Translations under genes and position numbers: made by a program
The notes under the pieces: model-generated
Seen by the model: only the letters and a program-made list of their open reading frames with translations
What the model was told of the DNA's origin: nothing
The model's database searches: none
Assembly: GCA_030428695.1 (NCBI GenBank)
Contig: JAUIEM010000134.1
Span: 1 to 22,467, forward strand
Direction: 5' to 3'
Origin: a bacterium
Lineage (GTDB): Bacteria; Planctomycetota; J058; JAJDCP01
Length of the DNA: 22,467 bases
Part shown: positions 1 through 5,461 of the stretch, in pieces
Numbering within the stretch: position 1 is the first letter of the stretch
Layout: the number at the start of each line of letters is the position of its first letter

Positions 1-906
1 ATCGTCCACGCCTACAAGGCCAGCGTCGACCCCGGCGACTCCTGCGAGCTCGACTCGACCAAGCAGTACGGGCGCATCAACGTCCTCGACGGCTGGCAGT
101 ACTGGTACCGCTACTCCGATCCGAGCATGGACAGCAGCGAGCGCGGCCACGGCGGCAACCCCGCCCTGCGCAACGACGGCAAGATCAAGTACTGGTGCGA
201 CAAGAACTACGACTTCCATCGCGACACGAACGAAGGCGAGAGCGAAGCCGGGGCCGACTGCGGCATCAACCTGCACTACGCCGGCACCGGCGACTCGGTC
301 AGCACCTGGTCCGAGGGCTGCCAGGTGATCTGGGGCGGCAAGGACGGCGACCCCTACCAGCAGCTGATGGGCTCCTGCAAGACCCACACGGGCAAGCACG
401 GCAAGCGCATCCCCTACACCCTGCTGCTCGGCTCGAGCCTGCCGCAGCCCTTCGCCAAGGAGCCGAAGACCCACGAGACCGAGGAGCCCAAGACGCCCGT
501 CGAGCCGGTCCACGGCATCACCTACGTCGTCAAGGAAGACGGCGAGACCCTGACCTCGATCGCCGAGCAGCAGGGCAAAACCGTCTCCGCCCTGCTCGCC
601 GACAACCCCTCGATCACCGACCCGAACGCGCCGCTCAGCGAGGGCGACGAGGTCTTCCTCTCCCACGGCAAGGGCGTGCTCGACTACTTCATCTACACGG
701 TCAGGTCCGGGGACATCCTCAGCGCGATCGCGGACAAGTACGGCACGACCTACCAGCACCTCGCCGAGATCAACGGCATCCCCGATCCCGACGTGATCGA
801 GGTCGGTCAGAAGATCCGCATCCCCAGGCCGGGCGCCTCGAGCTCGAGCTCCTCGGGCGGGTACACGCTGCTGTTCGACAGCGGCAACGCAGGCGCGGGG
901 GTCTGA
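1..906 (+). CDS. LysM-repeat cell-wall protein, 5' end missing
   Basis: The frame is open from base 1 to the TGA at 904-906, so the true start lies upstream; 301 residues are visible. Two LysM (peptidoglycan/chitin-binding) domains lie near visible residues 173-221 (begins ITYVVKEDGETL, with the typical pattern of a Ser-Ile helix and an Asn-Pro) and 230-276 (FIYTVRSGDILSAIADKYGT, ending GQKIRIP). They are joined by a Pro/Glu-rich linker, and a Ser-rich tail closes the protein. The N-terminal part holds INLHYAGTG...WSEGCQVIWGG; the spacing of His and Cys recalls the His/Cys pair of YkuD-type L,D-transpeptidases, but the usual SHGC motif is absent, so that link is tentative. The likely role is an envelope protein that binds, and perhaps modifies, peptidoglycan. 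LysM is confident; the N-terminal catalytic role is not. Confidence 0.8.
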   Translation: MVHAYKASVDPGDSCELDSTKQYGRINVLDGWQYWYRYSDPSMDSSERGHGGNPALRNDGKIKYWCDKNYDFHRDTNEGESEAGADCGINLHYAGTGDSVSTWSEGCQVIWGGKDGDPYQQLMGSCKTHTGKHGKRIPYTLLLGSSLPQPFAKEPKTHETEEPKTPVEPVHGITYVVKEDGETLTSIAEQQGKTVSALLADNPSITDPNAPLSEGDEVFLSHGKGVLDYFIYTVRSGDILSAIADKYGTTYQHLAEINGIPDPDVIEVGQKIRIPRPGASSSSSSGGYTLLFDSGNAGAGV

Positions 907-960
907 AGCGCTGCGGAGATCACCGCCGCCCTCGACGCCTCTGCCCGACCCTCGGAACCC

Positions 961-994
961 TGCCCGCGCCTCTGCGCCTCTGCGTTGACATCCC
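961..994 (+). repeat. CTCTGCG-type dispersed repeat, locus 1
   Basis: The octamer CCTCTGCG occurs twice in tandem at 969-984 and is followed by TTGACATCC. The same block (two octamers, then GTT[G/A]A.ATCC) recurs at 5141-5165 and 5255-5280, and inverted near 4340-4387. It lies about 120 nt upstream of the gene starting at 1116 and on the same strand. The flanking bases only loosely match the longer unit seen at 5089-5375. Confidence 0.75.
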
Positions 995-1015
995 CCTCCG
1001 CGCCCTCGCTCTGCT

Positions 1016-1045
1016 TGAACCCGTCCGATGTGAGCAACGGGTTCA
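1016..1045. promoter_or_regulatory. Perfect 9-bp inverted repeat, operator-like
   Basis: TGAACCCGT (1016-1024) and ACGGGTTCA (1037-1045) are exact reverse complements with a 12-nt spacer, so the arm centres are 21 bp apart, two helical turns. The right arm overlaps the -35 element of the proposed promoter at 1042-1070, a position suited to a repressor dimer. An RNA hairpin is the alternative, but there is no T-run after it. Confidence 0.5.
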
Positions 1046-1070
1046 CACGGAACACGGGGTGCGGTACGCT
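1042..1070 (+). promoter_or_regulatory. Candidate sigma70-like promoter for the 1116 gene
   Basis: TTCACA (1042-1047), a 17-nt spacer and TACGCT (1065-1070) give a moderate match to the -35/-10 consensus. Transcription would start near 1077, leaving a leader of about 40 nt that contains the GAGGAGG at 1104-1110. The -10 is weak, so this is tentative. Confidence 0.35.
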
Positions 1071-1115
1071 GTGGCGCAACCCCAGCACCGAGGTCGCGAC
1101 CTCGAGGAGGAAGCG

Positions 1116-2300
1116 TTGAGCCCCGCCCCGTGGTACCTGATGACCGCACCGAACCAGAAGCTCGGCCCCGAGCCGACGGAGAAGGTGCTCGCCCGGATCC
1201 GCTCCGGTGAGATCCCCGAGCGGGCGATGTGCTGGCGCGACGGCATGCCCGGCTGGGCCCCCGTCAAAGACCAGCCCGAGCTCGCCGCCGCGTTCGCGAC
1301 GCCCGCCCCGGAGCCGGAGCCGGAGCCCGGCATCGGCCTCGATCTCGATGCCGGCAGCGACGAAGGGCCGTCCTGCTCCTTCGACCTGCAGGCCGAGCCG
1401 GCCGCCCAGCCGCTGGCCCAGCCCCAGCCCGGGATCCAGCCCCCGCAGCCCGAGCCCGGGGTCCAACAACTGCCGCAGCCCGGGATCCAGCCCCCGCAGC
1501 CCGAGCCCGGGGTCCAACAACTGCCCGCGCCCCCACCGCAACAGCAGCAGCAGGCCCCGGCCCCGAAGCCGGCGAGCTCCTTCGACGTGTTCGAGCTCTT
1601 CGTCGCGCTGCTGCTCGGGCTCGCGGCCCTCGGCGGCGCGTGGGCGGGGCACCAGTCCTCGCTCTGGGGCGGAACCTCGGCGACCGCCTACGGCGAGGCG
1701 GCCAACCAGACCACGGTCGCCTCGACGCTGTTCCAGCTCGGCGTCAGCATCGCCAACCGCGACGCCGCCGTCGACATCGAGGCCAAGCAGCTCGTCGTCG
1801 GGATGCTGACCGCGAAGACCGAGGAAGACGAGCTCAAGAACCGCTACCTCGCGACCTACCTGTACTGCAAGCAGCTGTCGGAGGACGCCTACGCCGCGCT
1901 CGGGCTGCCGCCGGAGTACTACATGGGCGACGACGAGATGCTCGATGCCTTCCCCGTCGAGGCGCTGGTCGCGGCCCTCGACGCCGAGCTCGGCGAAGAG
2001 TACTACGACGTCGTGCTCGCCGACGGCCTGCAGGGCTTCGAGGAATCGAACGCGAAGTTCGAGGAGGGCCGGGGCGCCAACGTCAACGGCGACCAGTTCG
2101 GCCTCGCCGTCGTGCTGTTCACCATCGCCCTGTTCTTCGGCGGCCTCGCGCTGGTCTTCAAGAGCAAGGTCAAGTGGTTGTTCTTCCTCGCCGGCCTGGT
2201 GCTCTTCGGGCTCGCCGCCGACTACATGCGCAAGCTGCCCTACGCCGGCACCGGCATCCCGACGCCGGAGGCCGTCGTCGCCGACTCGACCGGCGTCTGA
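1116..2300 (+). CDS. GYF_2-domain membrane protein of unknown function
   Basis: The protein has 394 residues. The TTG start is chosen because GAGGAGG lies 5 nt upstream (1104-1110) and because the GYF_2 domain (WYLMTAPNQKLGPEPTEKV, about residues 6-60) begins directly after it; GYF_2/DUF4339 domains are presumed peptide-binding modules. A Pro/Gln-rich linker (about 62-152) contains an exact 17-residue duplication. Then come one membrane segment (about 156-180), a charged helical stretch beginning HQSSLWGG that probably lies outside the membrane (about 180-325), and two membrane segments near the C-terminus (about 328-348 and 354-370). I know this core arrangement only from uncharacterised bacterial membrane proteins. 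It follows a repeat locus, an inverted repeat and a candidate promoter, so it is probably transcribed on its own. Function unknown. Confidence 0.85.
   Translation: MSPAPWYLMTAPNQKLGPEPTEKVLARIRSGEIPERAMCWRDGMPGWAPVKDQPELAAAFATPAPEPEPEPGIGLDLDAGSDEGPSCSFDLQAEPAAQPLAQPQPGIQPPQPEPGVQQLPQPGIQPPQPEPGVQQLPAPPPQQQQQAPAPKPASSFDVFELFVALLLGLAALGGAWAGHQSSLWGGTSATAYGEAANQTTVASTLFQLGVSIANRDAAVDIEAKQLVVGMLTAKTEEDELKNRYLATYLYCKQLSEDAYAALGLPPEYYMGDDEMLDAFPVEALVAALDAELGEEYYDVVLADGLQGFEESNAKFEEGRGANVNGDQFGLAVVLFTIALFFGGLALVFKSKVKWLFFLAGLVLFGLAADYMRKLPYAGTGIPTPEAVVADSTGV
1425..1526 (+). repeat. In-frame 51-bp tandem duplication
   Basis: Two 51-nt copies (1425-1475 and 1476-1526) differ only at the last base (G versus C). 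Each encodes the 17 residues QPGIQPPQPEPGVQQLP in the linker of the GYF_2 protein. The near identity even at wobble positions points to a recent duplication. Confidence 0.95.
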
Positions 2301-2336
2301 GGCGGAGTCGGCGCGCGCCTTCGGGGTCGACACCCT

Positions 2337-2362
2337 CCTCCTCGCTCAAGCCGGCGAGGAGG
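2337..2362 (+). terminator. Stable hairpin after the GYF_2 gene, possible terminator
   Basis: CCTCCTCGC (2337-2345) and GCGAGGAGG (2354-2362) form a perfect 9-bp GC-rich stem with an 8-nt loop, 36 nt after the stop at 2300. It is followed only by TTGGCC, not a T-run, so it may be a weak or U-less terminator. Confidence 0.4.
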
Positions 2363-2405
2363 TTGGCCGATAGCCGAAGAAGCGCTACCATCCGGGAGGA
2401 TCGTC

Positions 2406-2501
2406 ATGCACCGTCACCGCGAGCTGCGTCGCTTCCTGCTTGGCGCCTCCCTGCCGAGCGTCGTGTATCTGTGCGCGTCCCTGCTCTTCGCGGTCGTCTG
2501 A
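2406..2501 (+). CDS. Possible small membrane peptide (31 aa)
   Basis: An ATG at 2406 is preceded by GGGAGGA at 2394-2400 with 5-nt spacing, the same spacing as at neighbouring starts. The product has a basic N-terminus (MHRHRELRR) followed by about 20 hydrophobic residues ending FAVV, the make-up of a single membrane segment. The gene stops at 2501, just before the SD of the DsbA-like gene at 2505-2509, so the two would be co-transcribed and possibly coupled. Support is the strong SD, the composition and the tight spacing. There is no homologue I recognise, and it could also be a leader ORF that controls the next gene. Confidence 0.45.
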   Translation: MHRHRELRRFLLGASLPSVVYLCASLLFAVV

Positions 2502-2504
2502 CCC

Positions 2505-2517
2505 GGAGGCTCCCATC
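2505..2517 (+). promoter_or_regulatory. SD followed by an apparent ATC start codon
   Basis: GGAGG (2505-2509), CTCCC, then ATC (2515-2517). The spacing of 5 nt matches nearby starts, and ATC sits exactly where DsbA/FrnE proteins begin. No ATG, GTG or TTG lies in this frame between 2443 and 2515. The nearest standard start is TTG at 2440, which has no SD and adds 25 residues unlike the family. Confidence 0.5.
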
Positions 2518-3117
2518 GCTCTTCTGACCGTCTACGCCGACATCATCTGCCCGTACTGCTACCTCGCCGAGCAGAGCGAGCTGCGGGAGCTGCTCGACCG
2601 CGTCGAGCTGAGCTGGGACTGGAAGGGCTACGAGATCCACCCCGAGCTGCCCTCCGGCGGCGTCGACACCCGCGTCCTGCCCGAGCACCTGCGCCGCGCG
2701 AGGCGCGAGGAGCTCAAGGGCCTCGCCGCCGCCCGGGGCATCCCCCTCGGCAGCGTGCGGCGGGTCGGGAACTCCCGCCGGGTGCTCGCGATGCTCGAGC
2801 TCGCCCGCGACCGCGGCCTTCTGCATCCCTTCCGCGAGCGCGTCAGCCGGGCCTATTGGCAGGAATCCGCCGACCTCGCCGACGACGCCCTGCTCGCCCG
2901 CCTCGCCGCCGAGGTCGGCCTGCCCCCGGAGGAGACTGTCGCCGCCGGAGACGCGCCGCGCTACCGCGAACGCGTCGCCGCCCATCGCGAGGAAGCCCTC
3001 GAGCTCGGGGTCAGCGGCGTGCCCGCCTTCGTCTTCAACGGCTACCCCCTGCTCGGCCTGCAGCCCCTCGCCACCCTCGAGCGCGTCGCGCGCCGCACCC
3101 TGCGCCGCGCTACCTGA
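2515..3117 (+). CDS. DsbA/FrnE-family thiol-disulfide oxidoreductase
   Basis: From the ATC at 2515 the product is 200 residues, the usual length of FrnE-like DsbA-fold proteins. The active-site motif CPYC is at residues 12-15 in TVYADIICPYCYLAE, and the cis-proline loop is GVSGVPAFVFNG with Pro170. There is no signal peptide, so it should act in the cytoplasm like FrnE-type proteins rather than in periplasmic disulfide formation. A role in thiol redox or in a glutathione-linked isomerase-like reaction is inferred from the fold only. The TTG at 2440 would add a Cys-rich, family-atypical leader overlapping the 31-aa ORF, so I reject it. The gene ends in an 8-nt tail-to-tail overlap with the minus-strand gene 3110-4201. 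Confidence 0.85.
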   Translation: MALLTVYADIICPYCYLAEQSELRELLDRVELSWDWKGYEIHPELPSGGVDTRVLPEHLRRARREELKGLAAARGIPLGSVRRVGNSRRVLAMLELARDRGLLHPFRERVSRAYWQESADLADDALLARLAAEVGLPPEETVAAGDAPRYRERVAAHREEALELGVSGVPAFVFNGYPLLGLQPLATLERVARRTLRRAT

Positions 3118-4201
3118 GCAGCGAGCGCAGGGTCAGGGCGACGTCCCAGCGCGGCTCGAACAGGTCGAGCAAGGTGCGCGCGAGCAGCCATCCCGAGCCG
3201 CTCCAGCCCGCGTTCTCCCGGCGCTGGGCGGCGCGCTGCAGGAGGCCGTGCAGGAGAGCGAGGAAGAGCATCCAGACGAAGCTGACGGTCAGGGCGAGGA
3301 AGCCGACCATGTAGTTCACCGGCCAGGCCATGCACACCAGGCAGAACGGGATCACCACGCAGGCCCAGTAGACGAAGTCCCCGAGCGGCCCGCGCACCAG
3401 GCGCAGCACCGGCGCGTCCTCGCGGCGCGCGGGCTCCGCGGCGGACGCTCCGCCCGCTTCCACCGGCTCCGGCTCCGTGGTCTCCGGCGACTCCGGCTGC
3501 GGCGGCGTCCACCCCGACCGCCGCGCCGTCGCCCCGTGGGGTCTCCGCGTCGGCGCGGGAGGCCGCACCGCCGAGCTCGGCGGGCGCGCGACCCGGCACT
3601 CCTCCGCCCAGCTCTCCCGCGGCGGCAGCTCCTCCCGCGTCGGCAGCGCCTCCCGCGTCGGCCAGCCGTGCGAGCCGGACGGCGGCGTCGCGAGGGCGAC
3701 GCCCGGCGCCTCCGGCCCCCGCCGCCGGGTCCGCCGCGCCGCCCGGCTGCGCCGCGGCCGCACCCGCATCCGGCCCGGGCACAGCGGGCAGGGCGTCGAG
3801 AAGCCGACGCGCCGGTTCTCCTCCCGCTGGGCGCTGCGCTCGAGCAGCCGCGAGGGCGCGTCGAACAGCTCGTTGAGCCCGCAGCGCACGCAGGGCTCGA
3901 TCAGCCACTGCCGGCGCTCCCGCAGGTAGGCCCGGTCGGTCTGGATCGGATGCGGCGCGCGGTGCGGCGCGAGGAACAGGATCGCGTCGCCGGCCCGGGT
4001 GCCGCGCACCCGCTCGGGAGCATCGAGCACGCGCCCCTCGAAGACCTGCCCGTGCCGGCCGGTCACCCGCACCCAGGCGAGCTCCGGTGGCCGGCCGGTC
4101 AGCGAGCGACCGCCGTCGTGCAGGAGCACCCGCAGCTCGGAGGGGCGGCGGGAGTGGAAGTGATGACGCAGGCGGGGGTGGTGTAGCCAGGTTTCAGACA
4201 T
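3110..4201 (-). CDS. Cys-motif two-TM membrane protein with DUF2314-like N-terminus
   Basis: The product has 363 residues. The ATG at 4201-4199 is chosen because GAGGAG lies 5 nt upstream; a start at 4267 is possible but has no SD. The N-terminal part (about 20-95) contains AWVRVTGRHGQVFEGRVLDAP followed by a Gly-Asp turn, loosely like DUF2314 (a match from memory). Two CxxC pairs, Cys104/107 (CVRCG) and Cys138/141 (CPLC), could bind one zinc as a split ribbon. A long Arg/Pro-rich disordered linker (about 145-265) leads to two hydrophobic segments (about 276-297 and 300-322) and a short cytoplasmic tail. No enzyme motif is visible. It is probably a membrane-anchored adaptor, but the function is unknown. 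It reads away from the unusual intergenic region 4202-5461. Confidence 0.75.
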   Translation of the reverse strand: MSETWLHHPRLRHHFHSRRPSELRVLLHDGGRSLTGRPPELAWVRVTGRHGQVFEGRVLDAPERVRGTRAGDAILFLAPHRAPHPIQTDRAYLRERRQWLIEPCVRCGLNELFDAPSRLLERSAQREENRRVGFSTPCPLCPGRMRVRPRRSRAARRTRRRGPEAPGVALATPPSGSHGWPTREALPTREELPPRESWAEECRVARPPSSAVRPPAPTRRPHGATARRSGWTPPQPESPETTEPEPVEAGGASAAEPARREDAPVLRLVRGPLGDFVYWACVVIPFCLVCMAWPVNYMVGFLALTVSFVWMLFLALLHGLLQRAAQRRENAGWSGSGWLLARTLLDLFEPRWDVALTLRSLLR

Positions 4202-4270
4202 CGCGGCTCCTCGGTGGGACATCGCGACGGCTACGGATGGGGTGCGGAAAGCCGGAACTGTACACACGGG

Positions 4271-4331
4271 GCGCAGAGGGATCTTCTACGCAAAGCGGGG
4301 GCGCAGAGGGGATCTTCTACGCAAAGCGGGG
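4271..4331 (-). repeat. Two tandem copies of a 30/31-nt unit
   Basis: Copy 1 (4271-4300) and copy 2 (4301-4331) both read GCGCAGAGGG[G]ATCTTCTACG then CAAAGCGGGG, differing by a single inserted G. A degenerate third copy beginning GCGCAAGAAGGGGAT runs into the CTCTGCG unit at 4340. The minus strand reads CTCTGCGC, so the unit looks like a shortened relative of the dispersed family. Confidence 0.85.
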
Positions 4332-4339
4332 GCGCAAGA

Positions 4340-4430
4340 AGGGGATTTTTAACGCAGAGGCTCAGAGGCGCAGAGGCGCAGAGCGGGCCTCTGCCGGCGG
4401 ATGCGGGATCGCGATGGTGGAGGCGAAGGG
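4340..4430 (-). repeat. CTCTGCG-type dispersed repeat, locus 2 (inverted)
   Basis: Read on the minus strand this stretch runs GCGATCCCGC..CCG.CGGCAGAGG, CCCGCTCTGCG, CCTCTGCG, CCTCTGAG, CCTCTGCGTT, AAAAATCC, the same order of blocks as the plus-strand units at 5089-5317. It lies upstream of the minus-strand gene starting at 4201 and on that gene's sense strand. Confidence 0.85.
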
Positions 4431-4524
4431 CCGTCGGATGTTCCGGTCGGTGGGTGTCAGATCGAAGACGGGAAGAGACGAAGCCCAGGTCAAGAGGGGA
4501 GCCATGGGACAAAGGAGAGTGAGT

Positions 4525-4808
4525 GAGAGGGGAAGGGAAGGAGAAAGAAGAAGAGAAGAAGAAGAAGAATTTATAAGGAAGGCAGGAGGGGGGAGAAGGC
4601 AGGAAAAGAGGAAACGAGAAGGGGTTCGACTGATCTGATCTGATATCTTTGCGCTTCTCTATTTTCGCTTTCCATTTTCTCTTTTCTATCTTCCACTCTC
4701 TTCTCTTCTCTTCCTTTTCTTCGTTCTTTTCCTGCATTCCTTACTTCCTGCCTTCCTGATAAACTCTTCTTTCTTCCTTTTCTTCTTCTTTTTCTTCTTC
4801 TTCGCCTA
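4525..4808. repeat. Long imperfect inverted repeat with purine and pyrimidine arms
   Basis: The left arm includes an uninterrupted 45-nt purine run (4525-4569) and the right arm an uninterrupted 40-nt pyrimidine run (4764-4803), placed symmetrically about position 4666.5. Between them, 4570-4587 pairs with 4746-4763 at 17 of 18 positions (core AGGAAGGCAGGA), and GCAGGAAAAGA (4599-4609) pairs perfectly with 4725-4735 after a 1-nt shift. The spacer of roughly 110 nt contains TGATCTGATCTGATATC. In RNA this would make a long hairpin; in DNA it could extrude a cruciform, and the purine runs could form a triplex. Confidence 0.85.
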
Positions 4809-4828
4809 ACTCCTACTTCTTTTTTTTC

Positions 4829-4863
4829 GAGTTGGGTTCGTTTGATTCAATTCAACCCAACTC
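4829..4863. repeat. 10-bp perfect hairpin
   Basis: GAGTTGGGTT (4829-4838) and AACCCAACTC (4854-4863) are exact reverse complements around a 15-nt loop. A run of T lies before the stem on the plus strand, which is the wrong side for a plus-strand terminator, and the minus strand has a run of A after it. It is therefore not an intrinsic terminator in either direction. Confidence 0.8.
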
Positions 4864-5088
4864 AAGCGCTCCCAATCACGACGATCCATGCCTCCCCTCT
4901 TGTTACGCTATGTTACGTGAGAACACGTGCCAGTACCAGTAACCCAGAAGTTTGTCGACACCTGCGTTTACCAGACCTGACCCGTTCGATCACGGCTTGA
5001 AGCACCGTGCCAAGCACGTTGACACCACGCGGTCGGCGGACTCGGGGAAGACCACCTCCTGGGAGGGACACGTCCTGCGCTGGGACTC

Positions 5089-5375
5089 GCGCCAGCGCGG
5101 TCCCGCGGCCGTCGGCAAAGGCCCGCTCTGCGCCTCCAAGCCTCTGCGCCTCTGCGTTAAAATCCGTTCGTTCACCGCGAGGAGACGTCCTCCAAGCAGA
5201 CCCGCGCCAGCGCGATCCCGCGGCCGTCGGCAAGGCTCGCTCTGCGCCTCCAGGCCTCTGCGCCTCTGCGTTGAAATCCGTCCGTTCACCGCGAGGAGAC
5301 GTCCTGCAAGCGGACCTGCGCCAACGCGATCCCGCGGCCGTCGGCAGAGGCTCGCTTTGCGTCGGCTCCTTCCTC
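5089..5375 (+). repeat. CTCTGCG-type tandem array, locus 3 (about 2.5 copies)
   Basis: Units of 115 and 114 nt start at 5089, 5204 and 5318. Each begins GCGCCA[G/A]CGCG[G/A]TCCCGC and continues with GGCCGTCGGCA. The first two then have a CTCTGCG, a tandem pair of CCTCTGCG (5141-5156 and 5255-5270), TT[A/G]AAATCCGT and TCACCGCGAGGAGACGTCC. The third copy decays after CTCGCTTTGCG. A related start (ACACGTCCTG) precedes the first unit. The array lies just upstream of the ABC transporter gene and on its sense strand. Confidence 0.9.
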
Positions 5376-5409
5376 CGGCTTCCTGCCCCGCGGACCATCC
5401 CTCTTTCCC

Positions 5410-5438
5410 TTCTCAGCCCCCGCTCCCAAAGCTAGAAT
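5410..5438 (+). promoter_or_regulatory. Candidate sigma70-like promoter for the ABC exporter operon
   Basis: TTCTCA (5410-5415), a 17-nt spacer and TAGAAT (5433-5438) match 4 of 6 and 5 of 6 consensus bases. The start of transcription would be near 5445, leaving a short leader with GGAG at 5453-5456. Confidence 0.45.
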
Positions 5439-5461
5439 CGCCCCACCTGATCGGAGTGACC

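Larger units (their letters stand above)
4202..5461. other. Large repeat-rich intergenic region between divergent genes
   Basis: About 1.26 kb without a credible gene. From left to right: a short upstream stretch of the 4201 gene, a 30/31-nt tandem repeat, an inverted copy of the CTCTGCG unit, a 45-nt pure purine run and a 40-nt pure pyrimidine run that belong to one long inverted repeat, a 10-bp hairpin, a 10-nt direct repeat (TGTTACG at 4901 and 4911), and then a tandem array of CTCTGCG units. The middle part (about 4530-4900) is markedly richer in A and T than its surroundings. Open frames here give low-complexity or repeat-translated peptides and are not supported as genes. Confidence 0.85.

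Noticed and set aside
2363..2391. TTGGCC-N17-TACCAT as a promoter for the 31-aa ORF
   Set aside because: The transcript would begin inside or after the SD at 2394-2400, leaving no ribosome-binding site.
4231..4737. Minus-strand 168-residue open frame
   Set aside because: It translates the pyrimidine/purine arms and repeats into Lys/Glu and Phe/Ser low-complexity runs, with no domain and no SD.
4829..4863. 10-bp hairpin as an intrinsic terminator
   Set aside because: The T-run precedes the stem on the plus strand and an A-run follows it on the minus strand, so neither direction has the needed U-tract.
4271..5375. CRISPR array
   Set aside because: Repeats are few, of unequal length, in both orientations and without regular unique spacers; no cas genes are present.
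4952..5461. An open frame upstream of and in frame with the ABC transporter, adding 170 residues
   Set aside because: It only translates the CTCTGCG repeat array (repeated LCAS..PLRLCV peptides); the ATG at 5462 has its own SD, a candidate promoter, and the family's normal start.
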